Shown here in pieces: positions 50,221 to 59,611 of a DNA stretch of 64,000 nt. Under the pieces are notes generated by a model, which had not been told where the DNA came from, did not search any database, and saw nothing but the letters and a program-made list of their open reading frames with translations. The stretch comes from Eubacteriales bacterium (lineage in GTDB: Bacteria > Bacillota > Clostridia > Lachnospirales > Lachnospiraceae): NCBI GenBank assembly GCA_030537935.1, contig JAUNUY010000002.1, forward strand, positions 236,651 to 300,650, read 5' to 3'. Numbering within the stretch: the stretch's first letter is position 1; the number at the start of each line of letters is the position of its first letter. A program made the translations under genes and the position numbers.

Positions 50221-52668
50221 CTAATCTTCCTGTACAATGACGGGTGTAATGGGCTCCAGATGCCAGATGTCCTCCACGTATTCCCGGATGGTCCGGTCGG
50301 AATTGAACCGACCACTGCGGGCCATGTTCAAAAACATCTTCTTCGCCATCTTATCAGGGTCCCGGAAATCGCGGTCAATCCGCTCCTGTACCTTGCGATA
50401 TGCATCAAAATCCTGAAGATTAAAATATCGGTCCTTGCCAATGAGGCTCTCATGGAGTTTCCTGAACCGTTCCTTATCGCCCTCGGCAAAGCTGCCGTCG
50501 AGCATCTGATCCAACACCTTGGCAATGTCTTCATTGTTCTTATACACATCTTCAGGGAAATAACCGCCATTTTGCTCGTAACGAATGACTTCCTTCGAAC
50601 TCAGTCCGAAAATATAAGCATTATCCGTACCGGCCGCCTCCACGATTTCAATATTGGCACCGTCCATCGTACCAACCGTCACGGCACCGTTCATCATCAT
50701 CTTCATGTTTCCGGTACCGGAGGCCTCGTGCGATGCCGTCGAAATCTGCTCACTCACGTCCGCCGCCGCAAAAATAATTTCCGCATTGGAGACGCGATAA
50801 TCTTCGATAAAAACGACCTTCAGCTTTCCGCCGATTCGTTCATCATGATTCACTACATTGGCAACCCCGTTGATAAGCTGAATAATCTCCTTCGCCCGCT
50901 CATATCCGGCCGCTGCCTTTGCACCGAAAATAAACACCCTCGGCAACATATCGAAGGTGGCATCCGATTTCAGCCGGTTGTACAGGTACATGATATGCAT
51001 GATATTCAGTGTCTGCCGTTTATATTCATGCAACCGTTTGACCTGAACGTCAAATATGGCATCCGGATTCACGTCGATGCCGTTATGTTCCTTGATGTAC
51101 GCCGCCAACCGTTCCTTGTTCGCCCGCTTTACGGCGCGGAATCGGTCAAGTGTTTCCTGATCATCCGAAAATGCTTCCATCTTCGAGATTTCCGAAAAAT
51201 CCGTAATCCAATCCGTCCCGATTTTATCGGTAATAAGCTCAGCCAATCCGGGGTTCGCATGCAGGACAAAGCGGCGATGTGTCACGCCGTTCGTCTTGTT
51301 GTTAAACTTTTCGGGCATCATCTGATAGTAATCCGAAAAAATATGCTCCTTCAGAATATCCGTATGCAGACGAGCCACACCGTTGACGGAATAAGACGAC
51401 ACGATGGCCAGATTCGGCATCCGTACTTGTCCCTCATAGAGGATGGCCATCTGCTTGATTTTTTCATAATCGTTCGGATAACGGTCTTCAATTTCCCGAA
51501 CGAAACGACGGTTGATTTCTTCCACGATTTGATATACGCGTGGAAGTAGTCGGGCAAACAAGTCTACCGGCCATTTCTCCAGCGCCTCCGCCATAATCGT
51601 ATGATTCGTATATGCACAGCATGCATTGGTCACGGACCATGCCTCATCCCAGCTCAAACCGTGCTCGTCCATCAAGAGGCGCATCAACTCCGGTACCGTC
51701 ACCGTCGGATGCGTGTCATTCATATGGAATACAGCGCTTTGCGGCAGATTCCGAATGTCGCCGTCCTGCTTGATATGCCGGGCGATAGCCCGTTGCAAGG
51801 TCGCCGAAACAAAGAAATACTGCTGTTTCAGACGCAGCTCCTTGCCGTGATAGTGATTGTCATTCGGATAGAGGACTTCGACAATCGTCTTGGCCAGGGT
51901 TTCCTGTTCGATGGCCTTGTGGTAGTTGCCGCTCTCGAAAGAAGAAAGCTCAAACTCCTGCAAGGGTTCCGCATCCCAGACGCGCAATGCATTGACCACG
52001 TTATTCCCGTAGCCGACAATGGGCAAATCGTATGCAACCGCCCGGACACTCTGGTAATTCTCCTGGATAAAGCGATCCCGTCCCGTCTCCGGGTCCCTTT
52101 CGATGCGGACATAACCGCCGAATTTTACGTCATAGACGTAGTCGTTACGTCGAATCTCCAACGGATAACCGTTTTTCAGCCAATTGTCCGGCACCTCCAC
52201 CTGGGCGCCATTCTCAATTTTCTGTTTGAACATGCCGTAACGATAGCGAATGCCGCAACCATAGGCCGGGTAGCCGAGCGTCGACAACGACTCCAAAAAG
52301 CATGCCGCCAGACGGCCCAATCCACCGTTTCCGAGCGCCGGATCGCGTTCCTTGTCCTCGATGGCATTCAGATCAAAGCCCAGTTCCTCCAATGCCTCCC
52401 GAAAGGCATCAAAACAGCAGAGATTGATGATGTTATTCCCCAGGAGTCGGCCAATCAGGAACTCCATGGACATGTAGTACAGCACTTTCTTATTCGTTGC
52501 CGCATTATGCGTCGCCATCCAGCGGTCGATGATGAAGTCCTTCGCCGCATAGGCCGTGGCTTGATAAATCTGCTGCTCATCGGCCGCTTCGACCGTTGTC
52601 TTGAACAGCATCTTTACGTTGTCGCGGATAACCCGTTTGATGGTTTCTTTATCGATTTGATTGCTCAA
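50221..52668 (-). CDS. glgP: Glycogen/starch phosphorylase
   Basis: 815 residues. It releases glucose-1-phosphate from glycogen. The PLP-binding Lys656 lies in EASGTGNMKMMMNG. Other hallmarks are NGGLGRLAACFLES, YSMEFLIGR-type YYMSMEFLIGR, HMNDTHPTVTVPELMR and FNNKTNGVTHRRF. The start is TTG at 52668, nine bases after AAAGGAG; a longer frame extends into the ileS end but has no site or homology. It lies 34 bases after ileS, an unusual partner, and before a GIY-YIG gene. It complements the glgB gene at 34-36 kb. Confidence 0.96.
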   Translation of the reverse strand: MSNQIDKETIKRVIRDNVKMLFKTTVEAADEQQIYQATAYAAKDFIIDRWMATHNAATNKKVLYYMSMEFLIGRLLGNNIINLCCFDAFREALEELGFDLNAIEDKERDPALGNGGLGRLAACFLESLSTLGYPAYGCGIRYRYGMFKQKIENGAQVEVPDNWLKNGYPLEIRRNDYVYDVKFGGYVRIERDPETGRDRFIQENYQSVRAVAYDLPIVGYGNNVVNALRVWDAEPLQEFELSSFESGNYHKAIEQETLAKTIVEVLYPNDNHYHGKELRLKQQYFFVSATLQRAIARHIKQDGDIRNLPQSAVFHMNDTHPTVTVPELMRLLMDEHGLSWDEAWSVTNACCAYTNHTIMAEALEKWPVDLFARLLPRVYQIVEEINRRFVREIEDRYPNDYEKIKQMAILYEGQVRMPNLAIVSSYSVNGVARLHTDILKEHIFSDYYQMMPEKFNNKTNGVTHRRFVLHANPGLAELITDKIGTDWITDFSEISKMEAFSDDQETLDRFRAVKRANKERLAAYIKEHNGIDVNPDAIFDVQVKRLHEYKRQTLNIMHIMYLYNRLKSDATFDMLPRVFIFGAKAAAGYERAKEIIQLINGVANVVNHDERIGGKLKVVFIEDYRVSNAEIIFAAADVSEQISTASHEASGTGNMKMMMNGAVTVGTMDGANIEIVEAAGTDNAYIFGLSSKEVIRYEQNGGYFPEDVYKNNEDIAKVLDQMLDGSFAEGDKERFRKLHESLIGKDRYFNLQDFDAYRKVQERIDRDFRDPDKMAKKMFLNMARSGRFNSDRTIREYVEDIWHLEPITPVIVQED

Positions 52669-52702
52669 AATTCTGCGCTCCTTTATTCGCCGCCCGTATC
52701 CC

Positions 52703-55700
52703 TTACACCGGGACACGTTCGATGCCGATGGTAACCGTTTCTTTATTGATATCCCATTCTTTCTCAATGCCGGCGCCATCACCTTCCCGGACCGAATCTG
52801 CAAGGACTTCGTCACTCAGTTCCCGTTCGAAAGCACGGAAAATCTCCGCAATTCGTTCGTTCCCGCGGTATGTCACCCGAATGTGATCCGTCACTTCGAA
52901 GTTCGCTTCCTTCCGCATGGTCTGAATCTTGCTGACCAGCTCGCGGAAAAATCCTTCACGGATTAACGCCTCGGTCAATGTCGTTTCCAATACCACGCCG
53001 TAGGCGCCGTCACTCTCACTGATGAAACCGGGCAACTGCGCCACCTCGATTAAAAGGTCATCGCGCCCCAATGCCACGGTCTGACCGTCCACCGTAAAGG
53101 TGAGTTGGCCCTTTTCCTGTAACTCGTCGTAGGCGACGTTCCCGTCCACGCCTTGCAAATATGAGCGAATTCCGTTAAGGAGACGGCCGTACTTGGGACC
53201 GACCGTTTTCAAATTCGGTTTCAATACATAAGCAGTGTAGGCGCGGACATCATCGGTGATGACAACTTCTTTGACGTTCAACTCTTCTTTGACGATATCG
53301 GCATATAAGTCGTCCAATGCACCATCACTCTTGACATACATCTTACCGATGGGTTGACGGTTCTTTATATTTGCGGCATTTCTGCAGGCCCGGCCCAGTA
53401 CGACCAGCTTGAGCACCTGTTGCATCCCCGCTTCCAGCGACTCGTCAATCCATGCCGGATTTGCCACGGGGTAATCGCAAAGGTGGATACTGATCGGCGC
53501 CGTAGGATTCGGATTGCGTACCAGATTCTGATAGATTTCATCCGTGATGAACGGTACCATGGGCGCACAGAGTTTGCAAAATTCCGTCAATGTCGTATAC
53601 AGGGTCATATAGGCATTGATCTTATCCTGTTCCATCCCCTTGGCCCAGAAACGCTCCCGACTCCGACGGACGTACCAGTTACTGAGGTCGTCCACGAACT
53701 CCTGCAATACCCGGGTGCTCTCCACCAACTTATACGCCGAAAAATTGGCATCCACGGTGCGGATAACCGTATGCAGGCGTGAAAGCAGCCAACGGTCCAT
53801 CATGCCGAGTTTGTCATATGCCAATCTATATTGTGTCGGGTCAAACTGATCGATTTCCGCATATAACACGAAGAAAGCATAGGTATTCCACAGGGTGCCC
53901 ATGAACTTCCGCTGGTATTCGCTCACCGCTTTGTCATAGAAGCGACTCGGCAAATAGAGTGCGGAGTTGCTCAGGAAGTACCAGCGAATGGCATCGGCGC
54001 CGTGGCGCTCCAGTGCTTCAAACGGGTCGACCGCATTGCCCTTGCTCTTGGACATCTTCTGTCCGTGCTCATCCAAAACATGGCCCAAAACGATGACGTT
54101 CTTGTAGCTGATGTCATCGAAGATGAGGGTGGAAATGGCCAGCAGGGAATAAAACCACCCGCGCGTCTGATCCACCGCCTCGGAAATGAAATCTGCGGGG
54201 AAATGCTTTTCGAATATCTCCTTGTTCTCGAACGGATAATGCCACTGCGCAAACGGCATCGAACCGGAATCGAACCATGCATCAATAACCTCCGGCGTCC
54301 GATGCATCTCTTTGCCGCAATCGGGACAGGGGAAGGTCACCGCATCAATGTAGGGACGGTGCAATTCTATATCATCCGGACAATTGCCGCTCAATGCCTT
54401 CAATTCTTCAATGCTACCCACGGCATGACGCTTACCGCAGGAACATGTCCAAATATTCAGCGGCGTCCCCCAGTAGCGATCTCGGCTGATGCCCCAGTCC
54501 TGCACGTTTCGAATCCAGTCACCGAAACGTCCCTGACCGATGCTGTCCGGAATCCAGTTCACCGTGTCGTTATTTGCAACCAGATGGTCGCGCACGGCGG
54601 TCATTTTGATAAACCATGAATCACGCGCATAATAAATGAGCGGCGTATTGCATCGCCAACAATGCGGGTAACTATGTTCGAAATCCAAAGCACGGAACAA
54701 TAAACCGGCGGCCGCCAAATCGTTCATGATTTTCGGGTCTGCATCCTTGCAGAACATGCCGGCATAAGGCGTTGCCGCAGCCTTGAATTCTCCCTTGTCA
54801 TCAACGAGTTGTACGAAGGGCAGATCATACTTTTTACCCACCTTCGCGTCATCTTCACCAAACGCCGGTGCGTTGTGCACGATACCGGTACCGTCCGTCA
54901 ACGTAACGTAGTCGTCACAGGTAATATAAAATCCTTTTTTATCCGTTTTAACAAAGTCGAACAACGGCTCGTAATCCCGGTACTCCAAGTCCCGGCCGGT
55001 ATAGGTCGCCTCGATGGCATAGTCTCCGCCCAATACCGTATCTGCCAGGGCCTCTGCCAGGATGTAGGATTCATCGCCCTGCTTTACACGAATATAGGTT
55101 TCCTTCGGATTGACACATAATGCCACGTTACTGGGGAGGGTCCACGGCGTGGTAGTCCATGCCAGATAGTAAAGATGCTCCTCGTCCGTCGCCTTGAACT
55201 TGACGATGACGGATTTTTCTTTCACATCCTTATAGCCCTGTGCCACCTCATGACTGGAAAGCGGCGTACCGCAGCGCGGACAGTAAGGCACGATTTTAAA
55301 GCCCTTATAGAGAAGGCCCTTGTCAAAGATTTTCTTCAAAGCCCACCACTCGGACTCAATATAATCGTTTTCGTATGTCACGTAGGGGTCGTCCATATCG
55401 GCCCAGAAGCCGACGGTCTTGGAAAAATCTTCCCACATCCCCTTGTACTGCCAAACGCTTTCCTTACACTTCTTGATGAACGGCTCCATACCGTAGGCCT
55501 CAATCTGCTCTTTCCCATCCAGTCCCAGCAGTTTTTCAACCTCCAGCTCGACCGGCAGACCATGCGTGTCCCAGCCCGCTTTTCGAATGATGTGGCGACC
55601 TTTCATCACATGGTAACGAGGTACGACGTCCTTAATCACCCGGGTCAACACGTGTCCGATGTGCGGCTTTCCGTTGGCCGTGGGCGGCCCGTCATAAAAG

Positions 55701-55825
55701 GTGTATTCCGGGCCGTCCCGACGAATCTCCATAGACTTTCTGAAGATGTCTTCCGCGTCCCAAAATGCCTTGATTTTCTTTTCTCGTTCTACAAAGTTTA
55801 AATCCGTTGCTACTTTTTTATACAA
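52703..55825 (-). CDS. ileS: Isoleucyl-tRNA synthetase, eukaryote-like type (IleS2)
   Basis: 1040 residues. HIGH motif at 55-58 (PHIGHVLTR) and KMSKS at 590-594. An editing (CP1) domain lies between, with zinc-ribbon cysteines in CPRCGTPLS, CWRCNTPL, CSCGKRH and CPDCGKE. The C-terminal part (about 700-1040) has the long anticodon-binding region of type 2 enzymes, which in other species is less sensitive to mupirocin. It charges tRNA-Ile. The start is TTG at 55825 with AGGAGG. No T-box is visible upstream; the GT2 gene precedes it by 11 bases. Confidence 0.95.
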   Translation of the reverse strand: MYKKVATDLNFVEREKKIKAFWDAEDIFRKSMEIRRDGPEYTFYDGPPTANGKPHIGHVLTRVIKDVVPRYHVMKGRHIIRKAGWDTHGLPVELEVEKLLGLDGKEQIEAYGMEPFIKKCKESVWQYKGMWEDFSKTVGFWADMDDPYVTYENDYIESEWWALKKIFDKGLLYKGFKIVPYCPRCGTPLSSHEVAQGYKDVKEKSVIVKFKATDEEHLYYLAWTTTPWTLPSNVALCVNPKETYIRVKQGDESYILAEALADTVLGGDYAIEATYTGRDLEYRDYEPLFDFVKTDKKGFYITCDDYVTLTDGTGIVHNAPAFGEDDAKVGKKYDLPFVQLVDDKGEFKAAATPYAGMFCKDADPKIMNDLAAAGLLFRALDFEHSYPHCWRCNTPLIYYARDSWFIKMTAVRDHLVANNDTVNWIPDSIGQGRFGDWIRNVQDWGISRDRYWGTPLNIWTCSCGKRHAVGSIEELKALSGNCPDDIELHRPYIDAVTFPCPDCGKEMHRTPEVIDAWFDSGSMPFAQWHYPFENKEIFEKHFPADFISEAVDQTRGWFYSLLAISTLIFDDISYKNVIVLGHVLDEHGQKMSKSKGNAVDPFEALERHGADAIRWYFLSNSALYLPSRFYDKAVSEYQRKFMGTLWNTYAFFVLYAEIDQFDPTQYRLAYDKLGMMDRWLLSRLHTVIRTVDANFSAYKLVESTRVLQEFVDDLSNWYVRRSRERFWAKGMEQDKINAYMTLYTTLTEFCKLCAPMVPFITDEIYQNLVRNPNPTAPISIHLCDYPVANPAWIDESLEAGMQQVLKLVVLGRACRNAANIKNRQPIGKMYVKSDGALDDLYADIVKEELNVKEVVITDDVRAYTAYVLKPNLKTVGPKYGRLLNGIRSYLQGVDGNVAYDELQEKGQLTFTVDGQTVALGRDDLLIEVAQLPGFISESDGAYGVVLETTLTEALIREGFFRELVSKIQTMRKEANFEVTDHIRVTYRGNERIAEIFRAFERELSDEVLADSVREGDGAGIEKEWDINKETVTIGIERVPV

Positions 55826-55836
55826 CTCGTTACCTC

Positions 55837-57096
55837 CTATTTAATTTCCGATATGTCCATGGCTTCGGAATGTTCGATGGGGACCCACTTCACTTTCTTC
55901 CAAACGGCAATGAGTGAAATGGGAATATAGCTGATCATATATATCGGAAAGGTCAGTATATTCAATAATTTACGGGCGGGCTTTGCCGGAATGCGGCGCC
56001 ATTCGCGAATCGTCGTTGCGGCACCGACCGCCATGAAGACGAGGAAGACGTTCCTTAACAGACCCAAAAGGGACTGTGCGGTCGCCGCCATAACCTCGGT
56101 TGAGGCGGAAACGTCAAATACGCCGATGAAGAAAAAGATGAGGTTCACCAAAATGGTTATCCATGCCAGAATATTGCCCGGTGCCACCAACATGAACATG
56201 TCATAGTTCCCGAAAGAGCCGTCAATGAAGGCCCGCTTAACCAGACGTAAACCGTACTTTCTCAGCACCTGATAAAAGCCTTTCACCCAACGCATCCGCT
56301 GTGTCCATGATTCGCGAAAACGCAGCGGCTGCTCATCGTAGTAGATGGCCCGCTCGGCAAAGCCGATCACCTCATCCTGCAAGACCATGTCTACGGAAAA
56401 CTCAATATCTTCCGTCAGTAAAAAATGCTTCCAGCCGCCGTTCTTGCGGACAATCTCCGCAGACATCAAAAAACCCGTTCCGGTAATATTTGCCGTGGTG
56501 TGACACATCATCCGGGGACGGTGCATGAAAACACAATCCCGCAAAAACCATGTTCCGGAACCGGCAGATACCCAGGTATCGCCGAAATTTTTCGAGCTCC
56601 GGTATCCCGTTACGATACGGAATCCGTTGTCGAAGTAGGCATTCATCTCCTTGACATAATTCTCATCCGCCAAATTATCCGCATCAAAGAGAAAATATCC
56701 GTCATAGGCTTCAAATCCGTACTTCTCATCAAATACCTTGAAGAATTCATGAAGTGCATAGCCCTTCCCCACGTATCGCTTGTTGAAACGTTCATATACA
56801 CGTGCACCGGCTGCCCGACACACCGCCGCCGTCCGATCCGTACAATTGTCCGCAATGACAAAAACATCCAGAAGTTCCGCCGGATAATTTTGCCGCTTCA
56901 GACTGTCAATCAGGTGCGGAATAACTTTTTCTTCGTTTCGTGCCGGGATAATAACGGCATAGCGGTTATTTTTCGTTGCCCGCAGCCGCTTCGCTTTACC
57001 GACCATGCTCAGGACCATGTAGACGCCCTGGTAAAAATAAAGAATGGCAATGGTCAGAAAGAGAAGAAAATTGAAATTGTTAATAAAATCAATCAT
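55837..57096 (-). CDS. Family 2 glycosyltransferase, membrane-bound
   Basis: About 419 residues. An N-terminal membrane helix (about 8-30) is followed by a GT-A domain with VIIPARNEE, DAD at 138-140, TED at 228-230 and QRMRW at 266-270, the processive GT2 (D,D,QxxRW) set. Four or so helices follow near the C-terminus. This is the layout of polysaccharide or lipid-sugar synthases of the BcsA/IcaA type. The sugar and product are unknown. ATG at 57096 follows GGGGG; longer versions are not supported. It lies between an antiporter and ileS on the same strand. Confidence 0.88.
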   Translation of the reverse strand: MIDFINNFNFLLFLTIAILYFYQGVYMVLSMVGKAKRLRATKNNRYAVIIPARNEEKVIPHLIDSLKRQNYPAELLDVFVIADNCTDRTAAVCRAAGARVYERFNKRYVGKGYALHEFFKVFDEKYGFEAYDGYFLFDADNLADENYVKEMNAYFDNGFRIVTGYRSSKNFGDTWVSAGSGTWFLRDCVFMHRPRMMCHTTANITGTGFLMSAEIVRKNGGWKHFLLTEDIEFSVDMVLQDEVIGFAERAIYYDEQPLRFRESWTQRMRWVKGFYQVLRKYGLRLVKRAFIDGSFGNYDMFMLVAPGNILAWITILVNLIFFFIGVFDVSASTEVMAATAQSLLGLLRNVFLVFMAVGAATTIREWRRIPAKPARKLLNILTFPIYMISYIPISLIAVWKKVKWVPIEHSEAMDISEIK

Positions 57097-57171
57097 AAGA
57101 CCCCCGTAGGATTCCATTATAGATACATTTCCGGTCCTTGTAAACACCCGGAAGACCGAAACCGCCCGCCG

Positions 57172-58764
57172 TTACCGGTCCAGGAGCACCAAGGTATCCC
57201 CGGCCAATATGCGTGATCCGCCGCCGGGTATGAGGGTCCGATTGCCACGTTTAATCATCACGATTAATGTTCGGTGCATATCGCCCAAATCACGCAAAGT
57301 TTTACCGCAATATTTGGAATCCTCATCTACGGGGATTTCATACAACTTCAAATGGTCTTTGTTATCGGTGAAACCGCTGCCGCAGAGGACCACCTTATCG
57401 TTTACCAAAATCTCCGTTTTCCCCTCCGGAATGATATCCTCATCGCCCCGGACAATCAGTACCAGTAAGACTGAAGGCATTAAATCGATTTCACGAACGG
57501 TTTTTCCCGCCCATTCATGACCGATACCGATATTGAGGCTGAGAAAGTTAACATCCTCCTCCTCGGAATAATCGTTAAAGGTCTTGAGGACATTTCCTTC
57601 CTCAATCATGCCCAAACGCCGGGACAAGAGGGGCAGGGTCGACCCCTGGCAGGCGATGGACAGCAGGACCACGATGAAAGCAATATCGAATGCCGGAAAT
57701 CCGACGACGGGGTCATATACGACCGCCATGGTTGCGAAAACGACCGATGCCGCACCACGCAGACCGGCCCATGAAACAATGACCTGCTGGCGGATACTCG
57801 AACCCAGCGGGCCCGTCAGGAGCGCCACAATCAACGGACGAATGACGAACGTCAATGCCAGCATGACGAGAACGGCCGGTCCGGCATATTGAAGGACCTT
57901 GGTCGGATTGACCAAAATACCGAGCAGGAAAAAAATGAGCATCTGCATAATGCCGGTTACGCCGTCAAAGAAATGGACGATTTCCGCCTTGTAATCAAAT
58001 TCGGCATTCCCGACCAGGATACCGTAAATGTATACGGTGAGATAGCCATTGCCGCCCGCCAATTCGCCGATGGCAAAAAAGAAGAGCATGGCACCCATCA
58101 AGAAGGCCATCAGGAAGGTCCGATCCCCGAAACGTATATGGTGTAAAATCAGCCGGGTCAGAAACGACGCCAGAAAACCGAAGCCGAGGCCATAGATGAT
58201 TTGCGTCACGAGTAACAGAGGGATATTCGTTCCCGCCCCCATGAGGGACAGGGCCGTCACCGTAAGGACATAGGCCATCGGATCGTTGGAACCGCTCTCG
58301 ACTTCCAGCAAAGGGGCCGTATTCTCACTCAAGTTCAGGTTGTGGGCACGGAGGATGGAAAACACCGATGCGGCATCCGTGGAACTTAATACGGCACCCG
58401 TCAGGAAGGAAGGGAGCCACTCAAACCCCAGTACGTAATGACAAAACGCCGTGGTTCCGAAAGCCGTCAAAACGACGCCCGCAGTTGCCAAGAGTACGGA
58501 ATGTTTCAGAACACTTTTTGCGGCGGAAATTTTCGTACCGAAACCGCCGAAAAAAATAATAAATATTAATGCGAAAGAGCAAATTTCGCGTGCCATTTCA
58601 AAGTCGTCAAAGTCGATTTTGAAGAGACCGTCAACCCCGAACATAAGCCCGAGACCGATAAAGACCAGTAGCATCGGTACGCCGAACTTGCTCAAAAATT
58701 TATACGTGAAGACGCAGAGAATCAACACGACGGAGCAGAGTAAAATCAAACCGTTCAAAGTCAT
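57172..58764 (-). CDS. Cation/proton antiporter of the CPA1 family with RCK_C domains
   Basis: 530 residues. About twelve membrane helices (to about residue 390) form a Na+/H+ exchanger domain, including FLTGAVLSSTDAASVFSILR, where the Ser-Thr-Asp-Ala motif is the transport site, and ESGSNDPMAYVLT. The C-terminal cytoplasmic part holds TrkA-C-type regulatory domains (about 400-480 and 485-530). This resembles NhaP2/CvrA potassium/proton antiporters. It probably serves pH or potassium homeostasis. ATG at 58764 follows AAAGGAGG. Confidence 0.9.
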   Translation of the reverse strand: MTLNGLILLCSVVLILCVFTYKFLSKFGVPMLLVFIGLGLMFGVDGLFKIDFDDFEMAREICSFALIFIIFFGGFGTKISAAKSVLKHSVLLATAGVVLTAFGTTAFCHYVLGFEWLPSFLTGAVLSSTDAASVFSILRAHNLNLSENTAPLLEVESGSNDPMAYVLTVTALSLMGAGTNIPLLLVTQIIYGLGFGFLASFLTRLILHHIRFGDRTFLMAFLMGAMLFFFAIGELAGGNGYLTVYIYGILVGNAEFDYKAEIVHFFDGVTGIMQMLIFFLLGILVNPTKVLQYAGPAVLVMLALTFVIRPLIVALLTGPLGSSIRQQVIVSWAGLRGAASVVFATMAVVYDPVVGFPAFDIAFIVVLLSIACQGSTLPLLSRRLGMIEEGNVLKTFNDYSEEEDVNFLSLNIGIGHEWAGKTVREIDLMPSVLLVLIVRGDEDIIPEGKTEILVNDKVVLCGSGFTDNKDHLKLYEIPVDEDSKYCGKTLRDLGDMHRTLIVMIKRGNRTLIPGGGSRILAGDTLVLLDR

Positions 58765-59099
58765 CCCCTCCTTTAACGGAAGACGCGTTGCTAGTTATGT
58801 ATTTTACTACAGTTTCCGCTTTATTGCAAACGGACTGCGGTCATCTCATGCCGCCTTGACGGCCTTTGTGACCTATGCCGTATACGGACAATTTACAACG
58901 TCTTCCAAATGCAACGGGAACCGCACATCGCCCTACATTTCATATCCCCTCATGGTAATAAATTTCACCTGTCTCCGGCATGTCTCAAGATCCACTGCCG
59001 TACCTCGAATGAGATGCGGAAGGATCTGCACGACATGGAAACCGCTGTAGGTAGTTGTCCCCGAATCGTATGAGAGTTTTGAACATCCTGTTAACCCTC
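58765..59099. other. Non-coding divergent region
   Basis: It lies between the antiporter start and the PerR/Fur promoter. No gene or RNA fold is recognised; both neighbours' 5' signals lie at its ends. Confidence 0.5.
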
Positions 59100-59128
59100 T
59101 TGACAAGCCGGGTCTTTCCGATTATTAT
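59100..59128 (+). promoter_or_regulatory. PerR/Fur gene promoter, TTGACA-N17-TATTAT
   Basis: -35 TTGACA at 59100-59105 and -10 TATTAT at 59123-59128, 17-base spacer; the -10 box abuts a Fur-type hexamer array. Confidence 0.8.
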
Positions 59129-59146
59129 GATAACGATAATGATTAC
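59129..59146 (+). promoter_or_regulatory. Fur/PerR-box-like hexamers GATAAC-GATAAT-GATTAC
   Basis: Three tandem NATWAT-like hexamers adjoin the -10 box at 59123-59128, as in Fur-family operators. This suggests autoregulation of the downstream gene. Confidence 0.65.
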
Positions 59147-59165
59147 TGGCGTTGGGAGGTGTAAC

Positions 59166-59573
59166 ATGAAGCTGAAATATTCAAAACAGCGGGAGGCGAT
59201 CAAAGAATATCTTCGATCGACCCATGAACATCCGACTGCGGATACGGTGTATGAAAATATAAAATTGGTGTTCCCAAAAATCAGCTTGGGTACCGTATAT
59301 CGAAACCTGGCGCTATTAACAGAGCTGGGTGAGATTAAAAAGATTGCCGGCGTATCGGGACCGGACCGCTTTGATGCGGAGGCCCGCCCGCATCACCACT
59401 TTACCTGCACCGAATGTGGACGGATTACGGACATATTTGCCGAACCCGAGAAGGAAGCCCTGTTGGACAATGTCCTGCAAGATTTTCCCGGTACGGTTAC
59501 AAACCGTGAAATTAATTTCTACGGTATCTGTCCCTATTGCGAAGCAAACATTGAACCACCTGAAGATAAATAA
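59166..59573 (+). CDS. perR: Fur family regulator, PerR-like
   Basis: 135 residues. Winged helix in the first 60 residues (SLGTVYRNLALLTELGEI). The metal ligands fit the peroxide sensor PerR: His22 (HPTA), Asp70 (RFD), His76-78 and Asp89 (RITDIF). Asp89 corresponds to the PerR Asp104, where Fur has Glu. Structural zinc cysteines are Cys81, Cys84, Cys122 and Cys125. It likely represses peroxide-stress or iron genes. ATG at 59166 follows GGGAGG. A consensus promoter overlapped by a Fur-type box precedes it. An iron or zinc sensor role remains possible. Confidence 0.88.
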   Translation: MKLKYSKQREAIKEYLRSTHEHPTADTVYENIKLVFPKISLGTVYRNLALLTELGEIKKIAGVSGPDRFDAEARPHHHFTCTECGRITDIFAEPEKEALLDNVLQDFPGTVTNREINFYGICPYCEANIEPPEDK

Positions 59574-59611
59574 AAAATATGCCTGCCGTAGTAACGGCAG
59601 GCATATTTTTT
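59572..59611. terminator. Bidirectional terminator, perR/methyltransferase
   Basis: Arms 59572-59589 and 59594-59611 pair perfectly over 18 bases around AGTA, with A6 and T6 at the ends. It serves both convergent genes. Confidence 0.9.

Noticed and set aside
50161..51549. Plus-strand open frame of 462 codons over glgP
   Set aside because: Antisense shadow of the glycogen phosphorylase gene; no motif and no start signal.
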